Below are positions 1 through 6,570 of a stretch of DNA of 13,499 nucleotides, piece after piece (position 1 is the first letter of the stretch; every line of letters starts with the position of its first letter). The notes under the pieces are model-generated. The model was not told the DNA's origin and made no database searches. It saw only the letters and a program-made list of their open reading frames with translations. Made by a program: the position numbers and the translations under genes. This DNA comes from an uncultured Peptococcaceae bacterium (GTDB taxonomy: Bacteria > Bacillota > Desulfotomaculia > Desulfotomaculales > Desulfocucumaceae), in the NCBI GenBank assembly GCA_958417755.1, contig CATZDY010000069.1:1-13499 (forward strand). The letters are read 5' to 3'.

Positions 1-1062
1 GAAACTTTGGAGGCAATTTATTGTGATATATTTAAAACAGAAGCAGCTTTGGTGCGGGGGCAAATTGTCAGTGGTACCCATGCCATAGCTCTCTGTCTTT
101 TTGGTTTGTTGCGTCCAGGGGATGAATTGTTGTCAGTCCAGGGAAAACCCTATGATACCTTGGAGACTATGATCGGTTTTCCTGGAGATGGTAGAGGTTC
201 CTTGCGGGATTATGGGATAGTCTATCGGCAGGTTGAGCCTGACGCCAACGGCTTACCGGATTTAGAGGCTGTGAAAAAAGCCATTCAGGCCAAAACCAAA
301 GTCATTATGTTACAAAGATCCAGGGGATATAGTTTAAAACCCTCCTTGGATCTAGAAAAAATGGCAGAATTGATTCAATTTATCCGTACCTGTAAAGATG
401 ATGTCATTATTTTTGTTGATAATTGTTATGGTGAATTTGTTGAACAAGAGGAGCCTACCACCATTGGGGCAGATATCATGGCTGGTTCATTGATTAAAAA
501 TCCTGGCGGAGGATTGGTGCCCAGCGGTGGTTATGTAGTTGGCAAAAGAGAATATGTGGATTTGGCTGCATCTCGCTGGACAGCACCTGGTATTGGGGGC
601 GAAGTTGGACCAGCGCCAGGTTTTATTCGGTTAATGTATCAGGGAATTTTTATGGCGCCCAGCTTGGTGTCCGGGGCTTTGCAAGGAGCGGTTTTTTCTG
701 CTAGATTGTTTGAAAAATTGGGATTTTTAACTTTACCTAAATACAACGAAAAACGAACAGATATCATCCAAAGTATTGTTTTAAGAGACAGTAAAAAACT
801 CATTGCCTTTTGTCAAGGCATTCAGTCTGCTTCGCCAGTGGATGCCCATGTGCAGCCCATACCGGATGGAATGCCTGGCTATGCAGATCAAGTTATCATG
901 GCTGCTGGCACTTTTATTCAAGGGGCAACCTTGGAGTTAAGTGCTGATGCACCATTAAGGGAACCTTATGCCGTATATATGCAAGGGGGATTATCCAAGC
1001 AATATACGAGAATAGCAGCCATGAATGCTGCGAGCCATATATTACGGGGTGAGGAGCTTTGA
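1..1062 (+). CDS. YnbB-type methionine gamma-lyase/aluminium resistance family PLP enzyme, 5'-truncated
   Basis: The reading frame is open from the first base, so this is the C-terminal ~353 residues of a protein whose family is usually a little over 400 residues; the N-terminus lies outside the window. It matches the fold-type I PLP-dependent YnbB family (Cys/Met metabolism-related, often annotated as aluminium resistance or methionine gamma-lyase-like). Visible family signatures are VSGTHAIA near the start, GKPYDTLE, QRSRGYS, the PLP-ring aspartate in VDNCYGEFVE, and GSLIKNPGGGL, whose lysine (codon 496-498) is the expected Schiff-base residue. The protein should be cytosolic. The true substrate is uncertain: the family name rests on homology, and carbon-sulfur lyase activity is an inference. 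The stop codon overlaps the start of the downstream LysR gene by 4 bp, suggesting co-transcription. Confidence 0.85.
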   Translation, partial: ETLEAIYCDIFKTEAALVRGQIVSGTHAIALCLFGLLRPGDELLSVQGKPYDTLETMIGFPGDGRGSLRDYGIVYRQVEPDANGLPDLEAVKKAIQAKTKVIMLQRSRGYSLKPSLDLEKMAELIQFIRTCKDDVIIFVDNCYGEFVEQEEPTTIGADIMAGSLIKNPGGGLVPSGGYVVGKREYVDLAASRWTAPGIGGEVGPAPGFIRLMYQGIFMAPSLVSGALQGAVFSARLFEKLGFLTLPKYNEKRTDIIQSIVLRDSKKLIAFCQGIQSASPVDAHVQPIPDGMPGYADQVIMAAGTFIQGATLELSADAPLREPYAVYMQGGLSKQYTRIAAMNAASHILRGEEL

Positions 1063-1985
1063 ATATTAGACAGGTGGAAGCTTTTTTGCATGTAGCGGAT
1101 TTGCAGAGCTTTACCAAAGCAGCCAAGCATTTGTTTATGAGCCAACCAGCAGTGAGCTTTCAAATTAAATCCTTAGAAGAAGAGCTGCAAATAGTCTTGT
1201 TTCAGCGGGGAGAAAAGCAGATTACCTTAACACCAGCTGGAAAACTATTGTATCCAGAGGCCAAACAAATGTTGATTCATTATCAAAATGTAAAATACAA
1301 CATTGATCAGTTAAAGGGATTAAAAAGAGGACAATTGACGTTGGCGGCCAGTACCATTCCAGGAGAATATCTTATTCCTTTATGTATCGGTGGGTTTTGC
1401 CAAATTAACCCGGGGATTCAAGTGAAATTAAAAATTTCTGATAGTGGGCAAGTTGTGCGTTGGTTGTTAGAAAGGGAAGTGGATTTAGGAGTCATTGGGG
1501 CAGAAGTGGATGAAGAAGAATTGGATTGTGTGCCTTGGATAGAAGATAGATTGGTGATCGTAGCGCCTAACAATCATTCCCTGGCCAATCAACAAGTATC
1601 CATCCAAGATTTGGGGGCTGAATTGTTTGTTATGCGGGAATCCAGTTCTGGAACAAGACAAACTTTTATGCAAAAGATGGCCCATGCCAATATGGCCCAA
1701 TCCATTCATATTGGTATGGAATTGGGCAGTACCATGGCTGTGATTACTGCCGTTCAAGCAGGACTTGGCATAGGTGTTGTATCCAGTCTAGCAGCCAAAG
1801 AACCATTGCAAACAGGAAGAGTGAAAGAAATTAAAATCACTGACTTGGCATTCAATAGAATGTTATATGTAGTGCGTTATAAAAATTGGATTGGCAATTA
1901 TGCTGCTGATAATTTTTTTAATTTCCTCAAAGAGCACCATCAAGTGAGGCATTTTGCACAACAAAGTGACAATATTTTGAGCTAA
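1059..1985 (+). CDS. LysR-family transcriptional regulator
   Basis: This 308-residue protein has the standard LysR layout. A winged helix-turn-helix occupies residues 1-60, with QVEAFLHVADLQSFTKAAK and the recognition-helix stretch SQPAVSFQIKSLEEEL. A periplasmic-binding-protein-like effector domain runs from about residue 88 onward, beginning LTLAASTIPGEYLIP. The effector domain resembles the CysL/selenium-metabolism-associated branch (STIPxEYLxP, DSGxVxxxLLxxEVDLGVIGA, RESSSGTRQ), but no effector can be assigned from sequence. I take the TTG at 1059 as the start because MNIRQVEAF is where LysR proteins normally begin and a purine-rich GGGGTGAGGAG lies just upstream. It overlaps the preceding lyase gene by 4 bp (TTGA), so translational coupling is likely, and the lyase operon is a plausible target. 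Its 3' end overlaps the convergent lexA gene by 4 bp. Confidence 0.9.
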   Translation: MNIRQVEAFLHVADLQSFTKAAKHLFMSQPAVSFQIKSLEEELQIVLFQRGEKQITLTPAGKLLYPEAKQMLIHYQNVKYNIDQLKGLKRGQLTLAASTIPGEYLIPLCIGGFCQINPGIQVKLKISDSGQVVRWLLEREVDLGVIGAEVDEEELDCVPWIEDRLVIVAPNNHSLANQQVSIQDLGAELFVMRESSSGTRQTFMQKMAHANMAQSIHIGMELGSTMAVITAVQAGLGIGVVSSLAAKEPLQTGRVKEIKITDLAFNRMLYVVRYKNWIGNYAADNFFNFLKEHHQVRHFAQQSDNILS

Positions 1986-2596
1986 TATCTGCGCATGAGT
2001 CCAACTACTTTGCCTAATATGGTGATTTGCTTTGCAATAATGGGTTTAAATTGACGGTTTTCTGGTTGTAGCCGGATGCAGTCTTTTTCTTTGTAAAAAG
2101 TTTTGACCGTAGCTTCATCCCCCAAAAGGGCTACCACTATATCTCCATTGTTAGCCAAGGGTTGTTTTCTGACTACCACAATGTCATCTGGGTGAATACC
2201 AGCTTCAATCATGCTCTTTCCTTGGACGCGAAGCATAAATAAATCACCATTGCCAAAATAGCCTGCAGGCAATTGAAGCATGACATCGTGATTTTCTTCA
2301 GCCAAAAGGGGCTGCCCTGCTGCTACCTTTCCTAATAAGGGAACTGAGATGGTTTCCTCAGCATACAATTGATGCGTATGATGCTCCAATACTTCAATGG
2401 CTCTTGGTTTTGTCGGATTCCGATGAATGAATCCCTTTTCTTCCAAACGGCATAAATAGGTATGTACTGTGGAACTGGATTTTAAACCAATGACTTGTCC
2501 AATCTCCCTGATAGAAGGTGGATAGCCTTTTGTTTTTATATTCAATTTTATTGCCTCTAATATGGCTTGTTCCTTTGGGCTAAGGGGCTCATTCAT
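1982..2596 (-). CDS. lexA: LexA, SOS-response transcriptional repressor
   Basis: LexA represses DNA-damage genes and inactivates itself by RecA-stimulated self-cleavage. The 204-residue protein has an N-terminal winged helix (recognition region SIREIGQVIGLKSSSTVHTYL, about residues 28-48) and a C-terminal S24-type peptidase domain. The Ala-Gly cleavage bond is visible at A93-G94 (GKVAAGQ), the nucleophile at Ser128 (QGKSMIEAG) and the general-base lysine at Lys165 (DEATVKTF). I chose the ATG at 2596 because it has an AAAGGTTGGTG Shine-Dalgarno-like stretch upstream and gives the usual family length. An in-frame TTG at 2620 would add eight residues but has no ribosome binding site. The gene diverges from the propionate-pathway operon and converges with the LysR gene. 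Confidence 0.95.
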   Translation of the reverse strand: MNEPLSPKEQAILEAIKLNIKTKGYPPSIREIGQVIGLKSSSTVHTYLCRLEEKGFIHRNPTKPRAIEVLEHHTHQLYAEETISVPLLGKVAAGQPLLAEENHDVMLQLPAGYFGNGDLFMLRVQGKSMIEAGIHPDDIVVVRKQPLANNGDIVVALLGDEATVKTFYKEKDCIRLQPENRQFKPIIAKQITILGKVVGLMRRY

Positions 2597-2650
2597 GTGA
2601 ACACCAACCTTTTTAGACAATGGGTTTTATATATATTGTATCTATGTATT

Positions 2651-2656
2651 ATTATA
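2651..2656 (-). promoter_or_regulatory. Predicted -10 element of the lexA promoter
   Basis: On the minus strand this reads TATAAT, a perfect sigma-A -10, 55 bp upstream of the lexA ATG. The -35 region 17-18 bp further upstream is a poor match (around TAGTTT) and overlaps the LexA-box-like operator. That arrangement fits a repressor-controlled promoter. The predicted 5' UTR is about 45-50 nt. Confidence 0.5.
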
Positions 2657-2673
2657 TATGAGAAGGGATGGAG

Positions 2674-2685
2674 AAACTAGTGTTC
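2674..2685 (-). promoter_or_regulatory. LexA-box-like operator upstream of lexA
   Basis: The minus strand reads GAACACTAGTTT, i.e. GAAC-N4-GTTT, a 12-base imperfect palindrome. It resembles the Gram-positive LexA box (CGAAC-N4-GTTCG) and particularly the clostridial GAAC-N4-GTTT variant. It covers the expected -35 region of the lexA promoter, where autorepression would act. The site is inferred from its pattern and position only. Confidence 0.5.
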
Positions 2686-2898
2686 TGGAATGGAAAAATT
2701 TAATCATTATTTTCTTTTGCAAAAGGATTAGAGGGTGAAATGTCGAACTAGTCTGAAGATAAATAAATTTGAATAATTTCCAATTTTTTATTTTGTTTAT
2801 GATATGGGCAGGCTAGTAGGGAGATAGAATTGATACTTTGTTTGCCATGCTACAAAGAGGATTTTTTTGAAGTTGATAGAAATATTTTACATGCAAAA

Positions 2899-2927
2899 TT
2901 GATAGCTATGATTTGAATGCTTATAAG
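2899..2927 (+). promoter_or_regulatory. Predicted sigma-A promoter of the propionate-pathway operon
   Basis: TTGATA (2899-2904) and TATAAG (2922-2927) are separated by exactly 17 bp, each matching the housekeeping consensus in five of six positions. Transcription would begin near 2934, leaving a leader of about 60 nt before the fumarase alpha start. No operator can be assigned with confidence. Confidence 0.5.
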
Positions 2928-2973
2928 TATAGAGTTATATTCTTTTATTTGTTTTAAAAGGTCAGACGATTTT

Positions 2974-3000
2974 ATGGTGATAGGAGGAAACATCCATTAA
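2974..3000 (+). CDS. Possible 8-codon leader peptide (upstream ORF)
   Basis: ATG at 2974 opens a short frame encoding MVIGGNIH and ending at TAA 2998-3000. It reads through the fumarase AGGAGG and its stop shares a base with the putative ATT start of fumarase alpha (CATTAA). An AAAAGG at 2956-2961 is a weak ribosome binding site with a long 12-nt spacer. Termination here could feed ribosomes to the ATT start, but such short ORFs arise easily by chance and nothing shows it is translated. Confidence 0.25.
   Translation: MVIGGNIH
2982..2998 (+). promoter_or_regulatory. Shine-Dalgarno and ATT start codon of fumarase alpha
   Basis: A perfect AGGAGG (2982-2987) is followed after 8 nt by ATT (2996-2998), in frame with the fumarase. 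No ATG, GTG or TTG exists in this frame between the upstream in-frame stop (TAG 2981-2983) and GTG 3032, which has no ribosome binding site. The residues after ATT match the family N-terminus, so this site decides the start. Confidence 0.75.
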
Positions 3001-3838
3001 AACAATACATACATCTACCATTACCGAAACAGTGGCTCAATTATGTCAAGAAGCTAATTTTTATTTAGGTCAAGATATGCATGAGGCTCTTCAAAAAGCA
3101 AAGCATGTAGAAATATCAGATACAGGAAAAGATATATTAGAACAATTGCTTATCAATGCAGAGATTGCTGCTGAAGACAAAGTACCCATGTGTCAGGATA
3201 CGGGATTTGCCGTACTATTTTTAGAGCTTGGCCAAGGGGTTTTGATTGCAGGGGGCGATTTGTATCAGGCGATTCATGAAGGGGTAAGGCAGGGATATAC
3301 AGAGGGATATTTGCGGAAGTCCATTGTAAGGCATCCTTTGGAGCGGGTGAATACAGGGGATAATACACCGGCAGTCATCCATACCACCATTGTGCCAGGG
3401 GATACCTTGAAAATTACAGTAGCCCCTAAGGGCGGTGGCAGTGAAAATATGAGCGCAGTGAAAATGCTTAAACCAGCTGAAGGCGTGGAGGGGGTTAAAA
3501 AGTTTGTGTTGGAAACAGTACAAACTGCAGGCCCCAATCCATGTCCTCCCATCATTGTGGGCATTGGATTGGGTGGTACCATGGAAAAAGCAGCCTTATT
3601 GGCCAAAGAGGCTTTATTGTGTCCTGTGGAAGAAGCCAATGAAGATCCTATTCTGGAGCAATTGGAAAAGGATTTATTTGCTGCCATCAATGCATTAGGA
3701 ATCGGTCCCCAGGGATTGGGGGGTAAGGTTACCACCTTGGCTGTTCATATTCGGGCTTTTCCCTGCCATATTGCCAGTCTTCCGGTGGCAGTTAATATCA
3801 ATTGTCATGCAGCAAGACATAAAGAAGCTACACTATAA
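2996..3838 (+). CDS. mmcB: Class I fumarate hydratase, alpha (N-terminal) subunit
   Basis: This is the [4Fe-4S]-binding subunit of heterodimeric class I fumarase (TtdA/MmcB type), which interconverts fumarate and malate in the cytosol. From the ATT start the protein has 280 residues, the usual length of the family. The N-terminus KTIHTSTITETVAQLC matches the conserved family beginning, and it is partly lost if GTG 3032 is used (268 residues). Candidate cluster cysteines are Cys66 (PMCQDTG), Cys183 (GPNPCPPI) and one of Cys257/Cys270 in the C-terminal PCHIASLPVAVNINCHAARH segment. Other signatures are KGGGSENMS and GIGPQGLGG. It is the first gene of the operon, 22 bp ahead of the beta subunit. 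Tartrate dehydratase belongs to the same superfamily, but the propionate-pathway neighbours favour fumarase. The rare start codon could be genuine or an ATG to ATT change or read error. Confidence 0.92.
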   Translation: MKTIHTSTITETVAQLCQEANFYLGQDMHEALQKAKHVEISDTGKDILEQLLINAEIAAEDKVPMCQDTGFAVLFLELGQGVLIAGGDLYQAIHEGVRQGYTEGYLRKSIVRHPLERVNTGDNTPAVIHTTIVPGDTLKITVAPKGGGSENMSAVKMLKPAEGVEGVKKFVLETVQTAGPNPCPPIIVGIGLGGTMEKAALLAKEALLCPVEEANEDPILEQLEKDLFAAINALGIGPQGLGGKVTTLAVHIRAFPCHIASLPVAVNINCHAARHKEATL

Positions 3839-3860
3839 GTAAACGTATCGAGGTGAAATA

Positions 3861-4421
3861 ATGTCTCATATCAATATCAATACACCATTGAGCGGAGAAG
3901 ATGTACAGAAGCTTAGAATTGGCCAAAGGGTCCTATTAAATGGGGTTATTTATACTGGAAGAGATGCGGCTCATAAAAAATTAGTGGAATTACTGGATCA
4001 GGGGAAGGATTTACCTTTGCAGTTAAAAGGACAGGTTATTTATTATGTTGGCCCAAGTCCTGCCCGGCCTGGACAAGTTATTGGTTCCGCAGGTCCCACC
4101 ACTTCAGGAAGAATGGACGCTTATGCGCCCAGGCTGATTGCCTTGGGATTAAAAGGAATGATTGGAAAGGGGAAACGATCCTTAGAAGTAATCCAGGCCA
4201 TGAAACAATATAAAGCAGTATATTTTGCAGCTGTGGGAGGAGCTGCTGCTTTAATCGCCAGAGCAATCAAAGAATGTACGGTGGTGGCTTATCCGGAATT
4301 AGGGCCTGAGGCCATTCACCGTTTGGTGGTGGAAGATTTTCCGGTGGTAGTGGTAAATGATGTGTTTGGCGGCGATTTATATGAAGAAGGAGTAAATCAA
4401 TATGCCACAGCAGGAAAGTGA
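3861..4421 (+). CDS. mmcC: Class I fumarate hydratase, beta (C-terminal) subunit
   Basis: The 186-residue partner of the upstream alpha subunit completes heterodimeric class I fumarase. Family signatures are IYTGRDAAHKKL near residue 31, YYVGPSPARPGQVIGSAGPTTSGRMD near residues 61-86, GMIGKGKRS, the YFAAVGGAAALIA stretch and AYPELGPEAI toward the end. A conserved lysine in GKGK and the GPTTSGRMD loop belong to the substrate site in this family. ATG 3861 is preceded by GAGGTGA (3850-3856). Splitting alpha and beta into two genes is typical of anaerobic bacteria and archaea, whereas E. coli FumA is a fusion. The 72-nt gap to sucC has no clear terminator. Confidence 0.93.
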   Translation: MSHININTPLSGEDVQKLRIGQRVLLNGVIYTGRDAAHKKLVELLDQGKDLPLQLKGQVIYYVGPSPARPGQVIGSAGPTTSGRMDAYAPRLIALGLKGMIGKGKRSLEVIQAMKQYKAVYFAAVGGAAALIARAIKECTVVAYPELGPEAIHRLVVEDFPVVVVNDVFGGDLYEEGVNQYATAGK

Positions 4422-4493
4422 ATCTAATAGTGGTGCCTATCGTCTGATACCTATCATTTGTTTTTGTTCTCGTGAGGCTAAGGGGGGATTGCA

Positions 4494-5612
4494 TTGAAAC
4501 TCTATGAGTACATGGGGAAAAAAATCTTTTCCATGTATGGCATTGCTATACCCAAAGGAAAAATGGTAACAACACCTGATGAAGCAGCAGCAGTGGCGAA
4601 AGAAATCAAAGATGTGGTGGTAAAAGCCCAGATTTTAAGCGGTAAACGGGGCAAAGGGGGAGGAATTCTTTTTGCTTCCAGTCCGAAGGAAGCCAAAGAA
4701 GCGGCCCAAAAAATATTGGCCATGACTGTACAGGGCTTTCCTGTAAAAACATTGTTGGTGGAAGAAAAGATTCAAATTGACCAAGAGCTGTATGTGGCCA
4801 TTACCATTGATGGAGCAGCTAAAAAACCCGTTGTCATTGCTTCAGCCCAAGGTGGCATGGACATTGAAGATGTAGCGGATGAGCATATGATAAAACAATA
4901 TATTGATGTGTCCATTGGTTTGTGTTCTTATATGGCCCGGGATATAGCCCGAAAGCTACAGTTAAAGGGGCATGTGGCCAAAGAATTGCAACGTATTTTG
5001 CCCTTATTATACCGGGTGTTTCTGGAAAAGGATGCTGAGCTGGTGGAAATAAATCCTTTGGTAGTCAGTGGGGATATGCTTTTGGCTGCAGATGCAAAAA
5101 TCACCATTGATGATGATGCTTTGTTTAGACAAAAGGATTTGCCCTATGTGGATGAACGAACGGAGTTTGAAAAAAAAGCCCATGAAATAGGCATTTCTTA
5201 TGTGCAATTGGATGGGAATATTGCTGTGATGGCCAATGGAGCGGGGATTACCATGGGTACTTTGGATACATTACAGTATTATGGTGGCTCCCCAGCTAAT
5301 TTTATGGATGCTGGTGGCGGAACTGGGATGGAAGGGACTGCCAAGGCCTTGGAGTTATTACTTGCCAATGACCCTAAGGTGGTGTTTATCAATATTTTCG
5401 GTGGAATTACCCGCTGTGATGATGTGGCCAATGCCCTGGTACAAGTAAAACATAAGATAGGGATACCTGTGCCCGTGGTGATTCGTTTGGTAGGAACCAA
5501 TGAAGAACTGGGTGTGGAAATATTAAAACAAAATGGATTCGAGGCTTATAAGTCAATGAGCGAAGCAGCTTCAAAAGCAGTGGAACTGGCCAGGACTGAA
5601 CAGGAAGGATGA
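4494..5612 (+). CDS. sucC: Succinyl-CoA synthetase (ADP/GDP-forming), beta subunit
   Basis: SucC is the nucleotide-binding half of succinyl-CoA synthetase, which couples succinyl-CoA cleavage to ATP or GTP formation or runs in reverse to activate succinate. The 372-residue protein starts MKLYEYMGKKIF, the normal family N-terminus, from TTG 4494 behind AGGGGGG (4481-4487). An ATP-grasp domain fills roughly residues 1-225, with SGKRGKGGG near residue 49 and likely Mg-binding Asn187 (EINPLV) and Asp200. A C-terminal ligase domain includes NGAGITMGTLD, DAGGGTGMEG and INIFGGITRCDDVANAL. It is slightly shorter than E. coli SucC. ADP versus GDP preference cannot be read safely. In the pathway it works between succinate and the methylmalonyl-CoA mutase product. 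Confidence 0.95.
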   Translation: MKLYEYMGKKIFSMYGIAIPKGKMVTTPDEAAAVAKEIKDVVVKAQILSGKRGKGGGILFASSPKEAKEAAQKILAMTVQGFPVKTLLVEEKIQIDQELYVAITIDGAAKKPVVIASAQGGMDIEDVADEHMIKQYIDVSIGLCSYMARDIARKLQLKGHVAKELQRILPLLYRVFLEKDAELVEINPLVVSGDMLLAADAKITIDDDALFRQKDLPYVDERTEFEKKAHEIGISYVQLDGNIAVMANGAGITMGTLDTLQYYGGSPANFMDAGGGTGMEGTAKALELLLANDPKVVFINIFGGITRCDDVANALVQVKHKIGIPVPVVIRLVGTNEELGVEILKQNGFEAYKSMSEAASKAVELARTEQEG

Positions 5613-5621
5613 TTGTAACTT

Positions 5622-6488
5622 ATGGCAATTATAATTGATGAAAACACCAATGTGATTGTTCAAGGGATTACAGGCAATCAAGGAACATTTCATGCCAAAC
5701 AAATGCTGGCCTATGGGACAAAAATCATAGGAGGGACATCCCCTGGAAAAGGGGGGCAAGAAGTATGTGGTGTTCCTGTGTATGATACAGTACAGGCTGT
5801 GGTAGAAAAACAGCCTGTAGATGCTTCATGTATTTTTATTCCTGCTCCCTTTGCCAAAGATGCGGCTTTTGAAGCCATTGATGCTGGTATTCAAGTTGTG
5901 GTGATTATCACGGAACATATTCCTGTTCAAGATGAATTAGCCATTGTGCAATTTGCTAAAGCTAGAGGAACCACTGTCATTGGTCCCAATACCTTTGGCA
6001 TTGTATCTTCTGGTAAATGTAAAATAGGTATTCCGCCCAATCAGTTTTTTGTTCCCGGTCCTGTGGGAATTGTAGCGCGCAGTGGAACTCTGACCTACGA
6101 AATCGTAGGCAATTTGACGGCCAATGGTTTGGGGCAATCCACAGTAGTGGGTATGGGCGGCGATCGGGTGGTTGGTTTGTCCTTTGTGGATGTATTGGAA
6201 AAGTTTGAACAGGATGCAGAAACCAAGGCAGTGGTATTGGTTGGAGAAATAGGAGGCAATGCAGAAGAAGAAGCTTCTCTTTTTATTCGAAAGATGAAAA
6301 AGCCTGTGATTGCTTATATTGCTGGTAAAAGTGCCCCTCCTGGCAAAAGAATGGGACATGCAGGGGCTATCATTGAAAGAGGAAAAGGGACTTTTGACAG
6401 CAAAGTGCAAGCATTGCAGGAAGCCGGCGTTCAGGTAGCTTCCCTGACCTTTGAAGTAGCGGATTTGGTGAAAAAGGCCTTGGCCTAG
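5622..6488 (+). CDS. sucD: Succinyl-CoA synthetase, alpha subunit
   Basis: SucD binds CoA in an N-terminal Rossmann domain and carries the phosphohistidine of the catalytic cycle. At 288 residues it has normal length. The CoA-binding region shows IVQGITGNQGTFHAKQ (residues 12-27) and GGTSPGKGGQ. The active-site histidine falls at His246 in KRMGHAGAI, the same number as in E. coli. The loop that reads GPNCPG in E. coli reads GPNTFG here (121-126), a natural variant to be aware of. Start ATG 5622 is only 9 bp after the sucC stop. The best Shine-Dalgarno (AGGAAGGA within the end of sucC) is rather distant, so coupling to sucC translation is likely. Confidence 0.95.
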   Translation: MAIIIDENTNVIVQGITGNQGTFHAKQMLAYGTKIIGGTSPGKGGQEVCGVPVYDTVQAVVEKQPVDASCIFIPAPFAKDAAFEAIDAGIQVVVIITEHIPVQDELAIVQFAKARGTTVIGPNTFGIVSSGKCKIGIPPNQFFVPGPVGIVARSGTLTYEIVGNLTANGLGQSTVVGMGGDRVVGLSFVDVLEKFEQDAETKAVVLVGEIGGNAEEEASLFIRKMKKPVIAYIAGKSAPPGKRMGHAGAIIERGKGTFDSKVQALQEAGVQVASLTFEVADLVKKALA

Positions 6489-6570
6489 AATGATTGGTTT
6501 ATCTTACAAATGGTTTATACTACAAAAGAACCCACCGAAAAACAGCAATGAGTTGGGAAAGGAAGACCAC

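Larger units (their letters stand above)
2597..2995. other. AT-rich divergent intergenic region between lexA and the mmc-like operon
   Basis: This ~400-bp stretch has no long ORF. It holds the lexA promoter and operator near its left end and the predicted operon promoter, an 8-codon leader ORF and the fumarase Shine-Dalgarno near its right end. A second LexA-like half-site (CGAAC at 2744-2748) lies in the middle. TTGATA hexamers occur at 2830, 2873 and 2899, but only the last has a well-spaced -10. I see no riboswitch, tRNA, sigma-54 -24/-12 pair or regulator gene here. Confidence 0.7.

Noticed and set aside
2597..2620. lexA starting at TTG 2620 (eight extra residues)
   Set aside because: No ribosome binding site precedes it. 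ATG 2596 has an SD-like stretch and gives the usual LexA length and N-terminus.
2830..2904. Three TTGATA hexamers as a regulator-binding array
   Set aside because: Spacing is irregular (43 and 26 bp) and not helical. Only the third serves a plausible promoter, so the others are probably background AT-rich sequence.
3032..3034. GTG as the start of fumarase alpha
   Set aside because: It has no Shine-Dalgarno sequence and would remove 12 residues, including most of the conserved N-terminal segment. ATT 2996 has a perfect AGGAGG at 8 nt.
4422..4493. Terminator or attenuator between fumarase beta and sucC (TATC/GATA stem near 4439-4449)
   Set aside because: The stem is only 4 bp with a bulged extension and no adjacent T-run that fits an intrinsic terminator.
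6489..6570. Cobalamin riboswitch ahead of the B12-dependent mutase
   Set aside because: The gap is only 82 nt and shows no B12-box-like conserved core. The operon leader (about 2934-2995) is also too short.
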